Positions 18,053 to 27,673 of a DNA stretch of 64,000 bases are shown in pieces. Made by a program: the position numbers and the translations under genes. Every line of letters begins with the position of its first letter. Positions within the stretch are counted from its first letter, which is position 1. Source of the stretch: GH45 sp965370965 (lineage in GTDB: Bacteria; Bacteroidota; Bacteroidia; Bacteroidales; SZUA-534); NCBI GenBank assembly GCA_965370965.1, contig CBDUWQ010000001.1:1-64000 (forward strand). The letters are read 5' to 3'. The notes under the pieces are model-generated. The model did no database searches and had not been told where the DNA came from. It saw only the letters and a program-made list of their open reading frames with translations.

Positions 18053-19897
18053 TTTGCTTAACTCAATTATCATTGCCGATTTAGCTGGTATAGTAATAGT
18101 TGAAAGGTTTTTAAGCTCTTTGTTTGTTATAATATCTTTACCACTTTTATAGTTTTTCATAATTTCGGTAAACCTATCTGTTTTTAGCTCTGCATCTTCT
18201 TTATTGTTATTATTTAAAATAATCATTACTGCATTATTGTCAGTATATCTAAAAAACACATAAATTCCGTTATGGGGTAAAAAGTGCAAAAGTTTTCCGG
18301 TATGTATTGTTTGGTTGCCTTTTCGCCAGTTCAATAAATCTGATAAATAATTATAGGCATCATCCTGCTCTTTAGTCCTTCCTTCTTGCAAAAAAGCATT
18401 TGTAGAATCGCCTTGCCAGCCACCGGGAAAATCTTTGCGTATAAAGCCATGTCCTTCATGCTCTTTGCCGTCCATTAATATTTCAGTACCATAATAAATT
18501 TGTGGTATTCCGCGTGTGGTTAATAAATAGGACAAGCCCATTTTATATTTCTTAATATCTTTACCCATAGTTTCATAATAGCGGTTTAAATCGTGGTTAT
18601 CGGCAAAAATTAAAAGGTTATTTGGGTCGGGATAAGCAAAATCTTGTGCTAAAACATAGTATAAACGAGCCATTCCTTCTGCCCATCCTTCGTTTTCATT
18701 AAAAGCATTACTTATTGCATTATACATTGAGAAGTCGGTAATGACAGGTATATTTGAGTTATATCCGTCATTATTAGTATTGCTTTTTTGAAAATATGCC
18801 GAAATGGGTATTTTTTGAAGCCATGCCTCGCCTACAATATTAAATGTTGGATATTGTTCCATTATGGTTTTACTCCATTTTGCCATAAAATCTTTATCCG
18901 GATATGGTTGTGTATCAACACGAATACCATCAATACCTGCGTACTCAATCCACCAAATACTATTTTGAATTAGGTAAGTTGCAAGCATTGGGTTTTTTTG
19001 GTTTAAATCGGGCATATTTTCATCAAACCACCCTGTAAGCATTTTGTCTTTATCGTATTCCGATGCATATGGGTCGGTTACCGTTGATGCCCTGAAATTT
19101 GAGCGGGTAAAATCATCATGTTGGTGAATCCAGTCATGCGATGGTAAATCTTTGTAAAACCAATGACCGCTTCCACAGTGGTTAAATATCATATCCATAA
19201 TAATTTTTATCCCTTTTTTGTGAGCTTGGTCAACTAAATTTACAAATAGCTCGTTTGTTCCATGGCGCGGGTCGGTTTTGTAAAAATCTGAAATAGCATA
19301 ACCATGGTATGAAAAGGCCTCTTGATTGTTTTCTAAAAAAGGGTTCATCCATAAAGCTGTAAAACCTGTAGATGCAATATAGTCTATGTGGTTTATTACA
19401 CCTTGTAAATCGCCCCCATGCCTTCCGTTAGGGTTATTACGGTCGGCTTTTTCATGCATGCCTTCTATATTGTCGTTTTTAACATTGCCATTTGAAAAGC
19501 GGTCAGGCATTAACAGGTAAATAACATCTGATGCGTCAAATCCTTGATGTATGTTCTTTTTTGTATTGCGTGCTTTTAATTCATATCCGTGCTCGGCAAC
19601 TGTTCTGCCTTCTTTTTTAAAAAATATTTGAAATTCCCCCGGCTTGGTTTCTTTATCAATATTTACATATATAAACAGGTAATTTGGGTTTTCAACTTTT
19701 TCTACCTTTTTAATTGCAACCCCTTTGTATTTTATTTCAGGAGTGGTAGTCGATATTTTATTACCATATACCAAAATTTGCAGTTCGCTGTTTTGCATCC
19801 CAACCCACCAGTTCATGGGCTCAACTTTATTAATACTAACCTTTGCCGATAGTGTAATTGCTATTGCAATAAAATAGATTGTTAAAAAAGCTTTCAT
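18047..19897 (-). CDS. Periplasmic GH13 neopullulanase/cyclomaltodextrinase-like enzyme (SusA-like)
   Basis: The 616-residue protein has a signal peptide (1-18), an N-terminal beta domain (about 20-110) and a GH13 barrel. The motifs are DMIFNH (235-240), GIDGIRVD with nucleophile D328, FNIVGEAW with acid/base E357, and FADNHD with transition-state Asp D436; a C-terminal beta domain follows. By analogy with SusA it should cut maltodextrins or cyclodextrins entering the periplasm. It is the last gene of the minus-strand half of the maltodextrin locus and ends with TGA. The exact specificity cannot be read from sequence. Confidence 0.92.
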   Translation of the reverse strand: MKAFLTIYFIAIAITLSAKVSINKVEPMNWWVGMQNSELQILVYGNKISTTTPEIKYKGVAIKKVEKVENPNYLFIYVNIDKETKPGEFQIFFKKEGRTVAEHGYELKARNTKKNIHQGFDASDVIYLLMPDRFSNGNVKNDNIEGMHEKADRNNPNGRHGGDLQGVINHIDYIASTGFTALWMNPFLENNQEAFSYHGYAISDFYKTDPRHGTNELFVNLVDQAHKKGIKIIMDMIFNHCGSGHWFYKDLPSHDWIHQHDDFTRSNFRASTVTDPYASEYDKDKMLTGWFDENMPDLNQKNPMLATYLIQNSIWWIEYAGIDGIRVDTQPYPDKDFMAKWSKTIMEQYPTFNIVGEAWLQKIPISAYFQKSNTNNDGYNSNIPVITDFSMYNAISNAFNENEGWAEGMARLYYVLAQDFAYPDPNNLLIFADNHDLNRYYETMGKDIKKYKMGLSYLLTTRGIPQIYYGTEILMDGKEHEGHGFIRKDFPGGWQGDSTNAFLQEGRTKEQDDAYNYLSDLLNWRKGNQTIHTGKLLHFLPHNGIYVFFRYTDNNAVMIILNNNNKEDAELKTDRFTEIMKNYKSGKDIITNKELKNLSTITIPAKSAMIIELSKN

Positions 19898-19906
19898 ATG
19901 TTTATA

Positions 19907-20130
19907 ATTTTGGTTTTACTACCAATTTAGTGGGTATATATTAAAACAATGAGAATAACACCACAATTCATTGTGGTGGTTTGAAAGAAATACCTTTATC
20001 GCCAAAGGCGATAAAGGCAGAGGTAAGGGTAAATAGTTTTTGTACAACACAATGTTAAAACATGGTGTTATCCTCATCTTAATTGTTAATATTTTTTTAC
20101 CCACTAAGTTTGCAGTAGTACCATAATTTT
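19907..20130. repeat. Long imperfect inverted-repeat element
   Basis: The left arm (about 19910-19963: ACTACCAATTTAGTGGGTA ... AATAACACCA) pairs with the right arm (about 20061-20124: TGGTGTTATCC ... TACCCACTAAGTTTGCAGTAGTA) with a few mismatches and short indels. Inside are two perfect smaller hairpins, CACCACAA/TTGTGGTG and CCTTTATCGCC/GGCGATAAAGG. There is no coding capacity. A MITE-like or structured-RNA element between two amylase genes is inferred. Confidence 0.6.
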
Positions 20131-20324
20131 TAACCGCAGACCTGCCTACCGTTAGGTAGGAAAAATATTTTAATCATTTCAGTACCTTACCAGTTTAAGT
20201 CGGGTTTACCTTAAGTTAGGCGTGTGTGTTAAATATTTTTATAATTTTCTTTTATTTATTGTGCTGTTTGTTCTGCCTGTTCGCCAGTCATACCAACAAT
20301 AATACCCCAGTTTACAGTTTAATA
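20131..20324. other. Gene-free spacer downstream of the lipoprotein amylase
   Basis: This is the remainder of the 504-bp gap between the two minus-strand amylase genes. It contains the short hairpin CCTACCGTTAGGTAGG near 20146 and no gene. A promoter for the neopullulanase-like gene probably lies within the gap but I could not place it. Confidence 0.4.
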
Positions 20325-20358
20325 AATAAGCCCAATTCCAAATGGAATCAGGCTTATT
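20325..20358 (-). terminator. Hairpin downstream of the lipoprotein amylase gene
   Basis: On the minus strand, AATAAGCC-TG-ATTCCA pairs with TGGAAT-TG-GGCTTATT. The internal TG/TG positions form G-U wobbles only in minus-strand RNA, giving a 16-bp stem about 44 bp past the stop codon, followed by a weak U-rich stretch. The strand-specific pairing favours a terminator for this gene. Confidence 0.6.
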
Positions 20359-20401
20359 AAACAGGCTAACAAACAACCAAAACCATAAATTAGCAGTTAT
20401 A

Positions 20402-21775
20402 CTATTTTTTTACAAAAATAACATATCCCCAAGGGGATAGCTTAATACTGCTACCGTTATTAATAACGACATTAGCCTGATTGAACAAAGATATATAATT
20501 ACCTTTAATATTATTACCTGCTAACGAAATAGTTTGTTTAATATCCGAAAAATTTAATACCACAATAATTTTATCATCTCCTTTTTTGCGAATAAAAGAG
20601 TAAACAACCTCAGGCTTGGTATTGTCAATTTTGCTAAAACTTCCGCCATAAGCGCCATTCCAAAGGGCTTTATTCTCTTTTTTAAGATGCAAAAGTTTTG
20701 TGTAAAAACTGGTATAACCAAAATTACCCCACCCAATTGTATCTTTTTCAAAAAACTCCAGCTTTTTTGTTAGTTTGTTTTCCTGTCCGGAATAAATAAG
20801 AGGCATTCCAGGTACTGTTGCACTCAATACAGCCATAACCTCGGCAGCTTTTCCCATACGATCAAACACGGTTCCGTTCCATGAGTTTTCATCGTGGTTT
20901 GAGGTAAAGTTCATATAATAATCATCGGGACTATAAATTGTATCAATTTTTGCAAAATAAGCATCTAAATCGTCAATCACTTTTTTGCCCTGTGCTATTT
21001 CATTCATAATATGATGTAGCTCCCAACCGTAAACCATATCAAAAGCCTGCAAAATATCTTTCGATTCCCATTCGGCAAGCATAAAAACAGGTTTAATTGC
21101 ATCTAAGTGTATTCGTACATTAACCCAAAAATCGGCAGGCACCATACCAGCAACATCGCAGCGGTAGCCATCAATGTCAGCCTCTTTAACCCAGTATTCA
21201 AGACTCTGAATCATATATTCGCGCAAGTCGGGCATATCATAATTCAAATCTGCCACATCTGTCCAGTCTGTATTTGCCGGTACTATTTTATTCCCCAACG
21301 AATCTTTTGTGTACCAATCAGAGTGTTCGGTAATCAACCAATTATCCCAACCTGTATGGTTTGCAACCCAATCAATAATTACTTTCATGTTTAATTCGTG
21401 TGCATAATTAACCATGTGCTTAAAGTCGTTTAAAGTACCAAAATCGGGATTTACTTTTTGGTAGTCTTGTACAGCATAGTAGCTTCCCATGGTTCCTTTT
21501 CGGTTTGTTTTACTGATGGGGTGTATGGGCATTATCCAAAGTATTTTTACTCCCATCTGTTTTAATCGGGGCATGTGTTTCTCAAAAGCTTTAAAACTCC
21601 CCTCGTGGGTATATTGCCTTATGTTTACCTCATAAATATTGGCATTTTTGCTCCATTCAACATGTGTGTATATTTTATCTGTTGCATCTGCTTTAAGCTG
21701 TTTAGCATTTGGTGCGCATGAATATAAAGATACTAAAAGGGCAAGACCGATAATGTATAATTTATTTTTTTTCAT
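20402..21775 (-). CDS. GH13 alpha-amylase-family lipoprotein
   Basis: The 457 residues begin with a lipoprotein signal (lipobox LYSC, Cys20). The catalytic barrel carries IIDWVANH (133-140), IDGYRCD with nucleophile D207, LAEWES with acid/base E235, and TSNHDE with D295, plus a short C-terminal beta domain. Lipidation places it in the outer or inner membrane, probably the periplasmic or cell-surface side as with SusG. It cleaves alpha-1,4 glucans or oligosaccharides. The phosphorylase gene ends 14 bp upstream, indicating co-transcription. Confidence 0.92.
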   Translation of the reverse strand: MKKNKLYIIGLALLVSLYSCAPNAKQLKADATDKIYTHVEWSKNANIYEVNIRQYTHEGSFKAFEKHMPRLKQMGVKILWIMPIHPISKTNRKGTMGSYYAVQDYQKVNPDFGTLNDFKHMVNYAHELNMKVIIDWVANHTGWDNWLITEHSDWYTKDSLGNKIVPANTDWTDVADLNYDMPDLREYMIQSLEYWVKEADIDGYRCDVAGMVPADFWVNVRIHLDAIKPVFMLAEWESKDILQAFDMVYGWELHHIMNEIAQGKKVIDDLDAYFAKIDTIYSPDDYYMNFTSNHDENSWNGTVFDRMGKAAEVMAVLSATVPGMPLIYSGQENKLTKKLEFFEKDTIGWGNFGYTSFYTKLLHLKKENKALWNGAYGGSFSKIDNTKPEVVYSFIRKKGDDKIIVVLNFSDIKQTISLAGNNIKGNYISLFNQANVVINNGSSIKLSPWGYVIFVKK

Positions 21776-21789
21776 ATCACTTCCACATA

Positions 21790-24099
21790 TTAGATGTCAA
21801 TCAATATTTTTTTATTGCCTAATAATTTATATTTTTTATCGAACACCACTAATTCAACATCTATATTGGCAAAGTTTTCAATCTCAACTCTGTTTTTAAA
21901 TGTATTAACCTTAATCAGGCTTCCGCGAAAACGAATCATAAATGAATAGCTATCCCATGGTTCAGGTATGCTAGGATTAAGGTAAACTTTATTATTATAA
22001 ATGCGCAAACCTCCAAAACCTTGAACTACCGACAGCCATGTTCCGGCCATTGATGTAATGTGCAAACCTTCGGCTACCTCGCTGTTATAGTCATCAAGGT
22101 CTAAACGCGAAGTTCTCAAATACATTTCGTAGGCCTTATCTGTTTTTTTAAGTTTTGCGGCAATAATACTATGCACGCATGGCGAAAGCGATGATTCATG
22201 TACCGTGCGGGCTTCATAAAAATCAAAATTACGTTTAATGGTATCTAAATCATAATTTTCTTCAAACAGATAAATTCCCTGCAAAGTGTCGGCTTGCTTA
22301 ATAAAACACGAGCGTAAAATCCTATCCCACGACCATTTTTGGTTTATGGGTCTATGTTTATTATCAAGGTCGGCAACTAGAACCTGCTCTTTATTTAAAT
22401 AGTTATCCTGTTGCAAAAATATGCCAAGCTCTTTGTTTTCAGGATAGTGCATATTCTTCGATATCTCATTCCATTTATCTGTTTCACTTTTTTCGTTAAA
22501 ATTTATTTTTTTAATCAAAGTATCGTATTTTTCAGATGCTGCTTTTTTAACGTAACCTACACATTCGCATGTATAGTCTAAGCACCAACAAGCAAGCATA
22601 TTTGTGTACCAGTTATTGTCAACGTTATTTTCATATTCGTTAGGGCCTGTAACACCTAAAATAACATATTTATTGTACTGTTTTGAGTATGTTATGCGTT
22701 GACTCCAAAAACGCGAAATAGCAATTAACACCTCAAGGCCATAGTCCTTAATATATTTTTTATCGTTTGTATAACGAACGTAATTATATATTGCATAAGC
22801 AATTGCCCCGTTTCGGTGAATCTCTTCAAATGTAATTTCCCATTCGTTATGGCACTCTTCGCCATTCATTGTAACCATGGGAAAAAGGGCTGCACCATTG
22901 TAAAAGCCAAGTTTTTTTGCATTTTCAATAGCTTTATCCAATTGCTTATATCTGTAAAGCAATAAATTGCGAGCTACATGTTTATCGGCAGTAGCAAGAT
23001 AAAATGGCAGACAATAGGCTTCGGTGTCCCAATAGGTACTGCCTCCGTACTTTTCGCCCGTAAATCCTTTGGGACCGATATTAAGGCGTTCGTCTTCGCC
23101 GGTATATGTTTGGTTAAGCTGAAATATACTAAAGCGTATAGCCTGTTGTGCAGCTATATCATCTTCAATGGCAATATCGCTCTCTGCCCACTTTGCAGCC
23201 CATGCCTGTTTTTGCTCCTCAAGCATGGTATTAAAATGCTTATCCAAAGCTTTGTTTAACTCTTTTTTCGAAACTTCCTCTAATCTGTTTGCAGGATGGT
23301 TAAAAGAAGATACATTGGCGGCAAATTTGTAAATAACCAATTCATCGCCCTTTTTTACATCAACTTCAACTTTGCTTTCGGCGTATTTTTCACTAAATGA
23401 TGCCAATGGGCTAAGCTCTATTTTTTTGCCGTTTTTCCAAACCTCATAACGCATTGCTGTTGTTACAACAAACCCTGTTTTTTTTGTTTTTACTGTTACA
23501 AAAGCGTCATAGCCTGATGCATATTGCGAAACACTTTCCCAAAATTTTTCATCGTAATTCGAGTCTGTATTAACAACATCGGCATCAATATATGGGGTTA
23601 TTGATATTTTACCATTAAAATCGATAGCTTTAACAGAGTATTTTATGACACCCAAATTATTATCAACAATACTTAAAAAGCGTTGTACATTTACCTTTAC
23701 AGTATTGTTATTTGATAGTTTTGCAACAAATGAGCGGGTTAAATGCCCTTGGTGCATATTTAAAATGCGTACAAAATCTGATACTTCAGAATTGTTTAAA
23801 TCCAGTTCAATATCATTTACATGTATATTTATACCTATCCAGTTTGTGGCATTTAATACCTTTGCAAAGTATTCGGGATAACCATTTTTCCACCATCCAA
23901 CTTTGGTTTTATCAGGGTAATAAACACCCGCAATGTAGTTTCCCTGTAAAGTATTGCCCGAGTATTTCTCTTCAAAATTGGCTCGTTGCCCCATCCTTCC
24001 GTTCCCAATACTAAAAATACTCTCTGAAGTGGTTACATTTTCACGCACAAACCCCTCCTCAATAATATTCCATTTATCAAGCTTTAAGTACTTCTTCAT
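21790..24099 (-). CDS. GH65 disaccharide phosphorylase, probably maltose phosphorylase
   Basis: The 769-residue protein lacks a signal peptide and is cytoplasmic. It has the GH65 N-terminal beta-sandwich (FSIGNGRMGQRANFEE), the barrel motif YWDTEAYCLPFYL (356-368), and the catalytic acid in GVTGPNEYENN (E488). GH65 phosphorylases split alpha-disaccharides with phosphate, giving glucose plus beta-glucose-1-phosphate. Adjacent beta-phosphoglucomutase, transporter and amylases favour maltose over trehalose or kojibiose, but this is contextual. Length is normal for the family. Confidence 0.93.
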   Translation of the reverse strand: MKKYLKLDKWNIIEEGFVRENVTTSESIFSIGNGRMGQRANFEEKYSGNTLQGNYIAGVYYPDKTKVGWWKNGYPEYFAKVLNATNWIGINIHVNDIELDLNNSEVSDFVRILNMHQGHLTRSFVAKLSNNNTVKVNVQRFLSIVDNNLGVIKYSVKAIDFNGKISITPYIDADVVNTDSNYDEKFWESVSQYASGYDAFVTVKTKKTGFVVTTAMRYEVWKNGKKIELSPLASFSEKYAESKVEVDVKKGDELVIYKFAANVSSFNHPANRLEEVSKKELNKALDKHFNTMLEEQKQAWAAKWAESDIAIEDDIAAQQAIRFSIFQLNQTYTGEDERLNIGPKGFTGEKYGGSTYWDTEAYCLPFYLATADKHVARNLLLYRYKQLDKAIENAKKLGFYNGAALFPMVTMNGEECHNEWEITFEEIHRNGAIAYAIYNYVRYTNDKKYIKDYGLEVLIAISRFWSQRITYSKQYNKYVILGVTGPNEYENNVDNNWYTNMLACWCLDYTCECVGYVKKAASEKYDTLIKKINFNEKSETDKWNEISKNMHYPENKELGIFLQQDNYLNKEQVLVADLDNKHRPINQKWSWDRILRSCFIKQADTLQGIYLFEENYDLDTIKRNFDFYEARTVHESSLSPCVHSIIAAKLKKTDKAYEMYLRTSRLDLDDYNSEVAEGLHITSMAGTWLSVVQGFGGLRIYNNKVYLNPSIPEPWDSYSFMIRFRGSLIKVNTFKNRVEIENFANIDVELVVFDKKYKLLGNKKILIDI

Positions 24100-24282
24100 C
24101 TGTTTAAAATTTCATAATTAGCTGATAATGTAACACATTGAAAATATTGCATGCTTGTTTCGTAATTAGTCTTTGCAAAAAACGCCACCCTTCCCCGAAA
24201 TAATCGAGGTAAACTGTGATGTTTTCATTTTTGCAATTTCTCGAAATCAGTATAATCACATTATCATTTTTTAAGTCTTTTT

Positions 24283-24311
24283 TGCGCTATAACTCAAATC
24301 ATGATAAAAAG
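24283..24311. promoter_or_regulatory. Locus-specific motif, copy A (upstream of GH65 gene)
   Basis: A 29-bp block reading TGCGCTATAACTCAAATC then ATGATAAAAAG on the plus strand. It is shared with 26601-26627 and 29047-29075 and is found only in this locus as far as I can see. It overlaps a weak minus-strand -7-like TACTTTTT (24306-24313), about 190 bp upstream of the phosphorylase start. Confidence 0.5.
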
Positions 24312-24336
24312 TAAAAAACTGTATCTCTAATACCGG

Positions 24337-24984
24337 TTAAACCGATAATTTCATTTTTTCAATATTCATTTCATATAACCCTGGTATTACTTTATGTGCT
24401 TTTCCCAACACGTCGGAAGTGCCAATACCTATGCAATACATTCCTGCATTTAAAGCAGCTTCAACTCCGGCCTCGGCATCTTCAAAAACAATACAATTTT
24501 CAGGGTTAGTTTTTAAGCCCTTTGCTGCAAGCAAAAACACCTCAGGGTCGGGCTTGGTTTTTACTGTTTTGGTTCCATCAATTATAATATCGAACCACTC
24601 GGTTATGTTAAGTATTTTAAGAATAGATACTGCATTTTTACTTGCCGAACCCAGAGCTATTTTATATCCCGATTTTTTTAATTCCTTAAATAAGCTAAGT
24701 ACACCCGGCAGTATTTCATCGGGGGTCATTTTTGCTATAAACTCTTTGTACCAGCCGTTTTTTTTATCGGCATATGCCAATTTATCTTTTTCGTTTAATT
24801 CTATATCGCCTATTTTAAGAATAATGTTTATTGAGTCCATACGGCTTACCCCTTTAAGACGCTCGTTGTCTTTCTCGGTAAAATCAAAACCTAACTCTTT
24901 GGTAAGACGTTTCCATGCCAAAAAGTGATACTTTGCTGTATCAACAACAACTCCATCCAAATCAAATATGCAAGCAGTAATCAT
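24337..24984 (-). CDS. pgmB: Beta-phosphoglucomutase
   Basis: The 215-residue HAD-superfamily protein has DLDGVVVDT (nucleophile D8, general acid D10), the cap-domain motif LKGVSRMDS, GSASKNA, KPDPEVF and FEDAEAGVEAA, which are characteristic of beta-PGM. It converts beta-glucose-1-phosphate from the phosphorylase to glucose-6-phosphate in the cytoplasm, feeding glycolysis. It lies 8 bp downstream of the transporter gene and upstream of the phosphorylase. Confidence 0.95.
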   Translation of the reverse strand: MITACIFDLDGVVVDTAKYHFLAWKRLTKELGFDFTEKDNERLKGVSRMDSINIILKIGDIELNEKDKLAYADKKNGWYKEFIAKMTPDEILPGVLSLFKELKKSGYKIALGSASKNAVSILKILNITEWFDIIIDGTKTVKTKPDPEVFLLAAKGLKTNPENCIVFEDAEAGVEAALNAGMYCIGIGTSDVLGKAHKVIPGLYEMNIEKMKLSV

Positions 24985-24992
24985 ATCTTTTA

Positions 24993-26492
24993 TTAGTTTT
25001 TATCGTCAACAAATTGAGTAACAATGGCTGCTATAAACATTGAAAAACCACCTAATATTAAGGCAAATATTGCATTTCCGTCAAAAATATTTTTCACTAA
25101 AAATCCGAGAATACTTGCAGCCAATATTTGAGGAATTACAATAAAAAAATTAAATATACCCATGTAAACCCCCATTTTGTTTGATGGTAATGCGCCTGTT
25201 AGCATTGCATATGGCATTGATAAAATACTGGCCCATGCTATTCCAATTCCAATTTCTGCAATCCAAAGCAGTTGTGGGTCTTTAATAAAATAAAAAAGCA
25301 ATAAGCCTACACCGCCAAGCGACAAATTAATTGAATGAGCCGTTTTGCGCGAGGTTTTGCGTGCAACAATAACAATTAAAAATGCTGATAGTGCGGCAAC
25401 GCCATTGTAAATAGCAAACAAAATACCTACCCAGTCGGCACCATTATTATAGGCTGCTGAAGTAGTGTCAGTTGTTCCATAATGAAAAGTTGTAATTGCT
25501 GAGGTTGAATAAATCCACATTGCGAAAAGGGCAAACCACGAAAAGAACTGAACAATAGCTAATTGCCCCATTGTTTTGGGCATATTAAACATATCGTCAA
25601 TAATCTCATAAAAACCATTCTTTGTTCTGTTGATCTTTTGTAAATAGCCGGTTAAATACTGTATTAATCCAAAAATAATACTACCTACCCCACCAATAAA
25701 AAGCTCTTTTGCAAGACCATTATATAAAATAAGCCATGTAAAAATTGCACCTCCAAGAATCCAAAAGCTGCCATTTCTTATATATTTAATATCTCTTTTC
25801 TTATTATCTTCTTTACCTGCTTCAAGTTTTTCTTGCTTTTCGGCTTTTTCAAATATTTCCAGTTCCTCCGGCGAATACTCTTTGGTTGAGAAAACCGTCC
25901 AAAGTACTGTTAGCAGAAATATCAAACCTCCAATATAGAATGAAAACTTTACTGAATCGGGTATTTCTCCTGCAGCAGCAGTATTATCAATATTAAACCA
26001 GTTTGTCATCATCCATGGTAGTGAAGATGCCACCACGGCTCCGGTTCCAATAAAAAAGCTTTGCATTGCAAAACCTGATGTGCGCTGTTCATTAGGCAAC
26101 ATATCGCCCACAAAAGCCCTAAATGGCTCCATTGATACATTTATTGAGGCATCCATAATCCATAACATACCGGCAGCCATCCATAAAACAGGCGAGTTGG
26201 GCATAACTAATAATGCAAGTGAAGCTAATATTGCTCCAACAAGAAAAAATGGTCTGCGTCGCCCAAGTCTGTTCCATGTTTTATCACTTAAATACCCAAT
26301 TATTGGTTGAATAATTAACCCGGTTACAGGTGCTGCAATCCATAAAATTGGAATATCTTCAATATTAGCACCAAGAGTTTCAAATATTCGACTAACATTA
26401 GCATTTTGTAATCCAAAACCAAACTGAATTCCGAGAAAACCGAAACTCATATTCCAAATTTGCCAAAAACTTAACTTTGGTTGTTTTTCCAT
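24993..26492 (-). CDS. MFS sugar transporter (maltose/oligosaccharide uptake, SLC45/GPH-like)
   Basis: The 499 residues form about 12 transmembrane helices with a cytoplasmic loop (about 205-235, charged EELEIFEKAEKQEKLEAGKE). The conserved loop signature GYLSDKTWNRLGRRRPFFLVGA (about 66-87) and GDMLPNEQRTSGFAMQSFFIG match the sugar:cation symporter-like MFS group common in Bacteroidota maltose and sucrose loci. It is predicted to carry maltose or short maltodextrins from periplasm to cytoplasm. It is the first gene of the mfs-pgmB-GH65-GH13 series. Confidence 0.9.
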   Translation of the reverse strand: MEKQPKLSFWQIWNMSFGFLGIQFGFGLQNANVSRIFETLGANIEDIPILWIAAPVTGLIIQPIIGYLSDKTWNRLGRRRPFFLVGAILASLALLVMPNSPVLWMAAGMLWIMDASINVSMEPFRAFVGDMLPNEQRTSGFAMQSFFIGTGAVVASSLPWMMTNWFNIDNTAAAGEIPDSVKFSFYIGGLIFLLTVLWTVFSTKEYSPEELEIFEKAEKQEKLEAGKEDNKKRDIKYIRNGSFWILGGAIFTWLILYNGLAKELFIGGVGSIIFGLIQYLTGYLQKINRTKNGFYEIIDDMFNMPKTMGQLAIVQFFSWFALFAMWIYSTSAITTFHYGTTDTTSAAYNNGADWVGILFAIYNGVAALSAFLIVIVARKTSRKTAHSINLSLGGVGLLLFYFIKDPQLLWIAEIGIGIAWASILSMPYAMLTGALPSNKMGVYMGIFNFFIVIPQILAASILGFLVKNIFDGNAIFALILGGFSMFIAAIVTQFVDDKN

Positions 26493-26600
26493 CCGATTAA
26501 AATTTAATTACCACAGAAAATACACTAAACATATAGTGTTTTTTTATCTATAAGGCAATTTAATTTATTATAAATAATTGATTTAACATGATAAATCAGG
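26493..26600. other. 5' untranslated region of the transporter operon
   Basis: Between the predicted start site near 26632 and the ATG at 26492 lies an AT-rich leader of about 140 nt. I see only weak AT hairpins and no recognisable riboswitch. Confidence 0.35.
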
Positions 26601-26627
26601 TGCGCTATATCAAATCATGTTTAAAAG
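26601..26627. promoter_or_regulatory. Locus-specific motif, copy B (upstream of MFS gene)
   Basis: A 27-bp relative of copies A and C: TGCGCTATATCAAATCATG then TTTAAAAG on the plus strand, with a 2-bp deletion relative to them. It lies immediately downstream of the predicted minus-strand -7 box at 26638-26645, so it covers the start of the transcript. Confidence 0.5.
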
Positions 26628-26637
26628 AAAGGCGATG

Positions 26638-26670
26638 CAAATTTAAGCTAAAAAAAAGCTTTAACACAAA
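26638..26670 (-). promoter_or_regulatory. Predicted promoter of the transporter operon (TTTG-N21-TAAATTTG)
   Basis: On the minus strand, TTTG (26667-26670) is followed after 21 bp by TAAATTTG (26638-26645), a full match to the Bacteroidota consensus. It drives mfs-pgmB-GH65-GH13. Confidence 0.6.
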
Positions 26671-26713
26671 ATAATGTTAACCAAATACTAAAAATACCTT
26701 GCAAATGATTATC

Positions 26714-26725
26714 TAAAACGATTGC
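26714..26725. promoter_or_regulatory. Putative LacI-family operator upstream of MFS
   Basis: TAAAACGATTGC fits the core of the LacI-family pattern NNAANCGNTTNC and is followed by GGAA, as is the first site upstream of susC. Its centre is near -88 relative to the predicted start site. Confidence 0.45.
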
Positions 26726-26816
26726 GGAAGCTATGTTATTTTTGGTTTTGTTTGATAGAAGAAATAATTAAGTGCTGCATTAATTGCTGCCAAGCATCAA
26801 CTGACTATGCTGTTAA

Positions 26817-27661
26817 TTAATCGGTTTTTTTAATCTCAGTATTATTTGCAAGTCCAATATTCTTAGCATTCTTAGAAGAAATAATTGATTTTCCTGTTTG
26901 CTTTTCAATTTCTAATCGTGCTTTTTTTGCAGCATTACCTCCCTTTTTAGCAACATCTTTATTTTCGGTTAAACTCTGTGGCTTTTTTACTTTCGAGATC
27001 TCTGTTGTAGAAGCTTCTGCTAACATATTCAAAACCAACTCTAAATTGGTCATATTGTCTCGTAAATTTTCTTTTTAAGTCCTTTAAAAATTTTGTATGC
27101 TTTCACATTCCTATCTGCCCATGCTTTTGTTATTTTGTTTGTTAATATTGCATACTCCAATCCTTCTTTCATTCCTTGCATATCTCATTCATCTGTAAGT
27201 TCTTTTTTTACCTCAATGCTTTTTAATCGCTGATTTACCCATTGCTTAGAATATCCTTTTTTAAGATAAGTTCTCATTGCCCTGTCAAACACTTTTTCAG
27301 GATTTTCTGTTTCTTCAATTCTTTCATATCCAATTTTAGCTAACCATACTTTAAATGGTTCTGCATTAGGAGATGGAATTGATTGAATTAATCTCAATAA
27401 CTGCTCAGTATCAGTAACATCTGTTTTATAAAATTTCCCATCCGATGATGGCATTTTGAGTTGACTACAATTTGTAGTCAACTCACTTCCTTCTTTTTTA
27501 AGTCTGTTTTTTAATACACTTCAATATTTTCTTGGATTTGGACTTCCTGTCAATATACCAACAATATCTATTATTGAAAAATACCATTGCTCTTGTTCTT
27601 TATCCCAATGAACTCGTACTCTTTTATCTTGAAATAATTTTATTACATTTTCTTTTGTCAT
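26817..27661 (-). pseudogene. Decayed Bro-N (phage-antirepressor-like) gene
   Basis: Reading from ATG 27661, the protein matches the common Bacteroidota Bro-N family (VHWDKEQEQWYFSIIDIVGILTGSPNPRKY, then GSELTTNCSQLKMPSSDGKF, ESIPSPNAEPF-like PFKVWLAKIGYERIEE, KKELTDE, GLEYAILTNKITKAW, NMTNLELVLNMLAEAS). It is broken three times. TGA replaces an expected Trp at 27521-27523 (after PRKY) and again at 27185-27187 (after ELTDE), and a one-base loss in an A-run at about 27071-27080 shifts frame. The last 78 codons form an open frame. It begins 12 bp after the lacI stop, splitting lacI from the transporter. Probably an old phage or mobile-element insertion. Confidence 0.85.
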
Positions 27662-27673
27662 AGTTCTTTATTT

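Noticed and set aside
27185..27523. UGA read as Trp (alternative genetic code) in the Bro-N gene
   Set aside because: lacI and the 18047 gene stop at TGA, the same gene uses TGG for other Trp residues, and it also has a frameshift.
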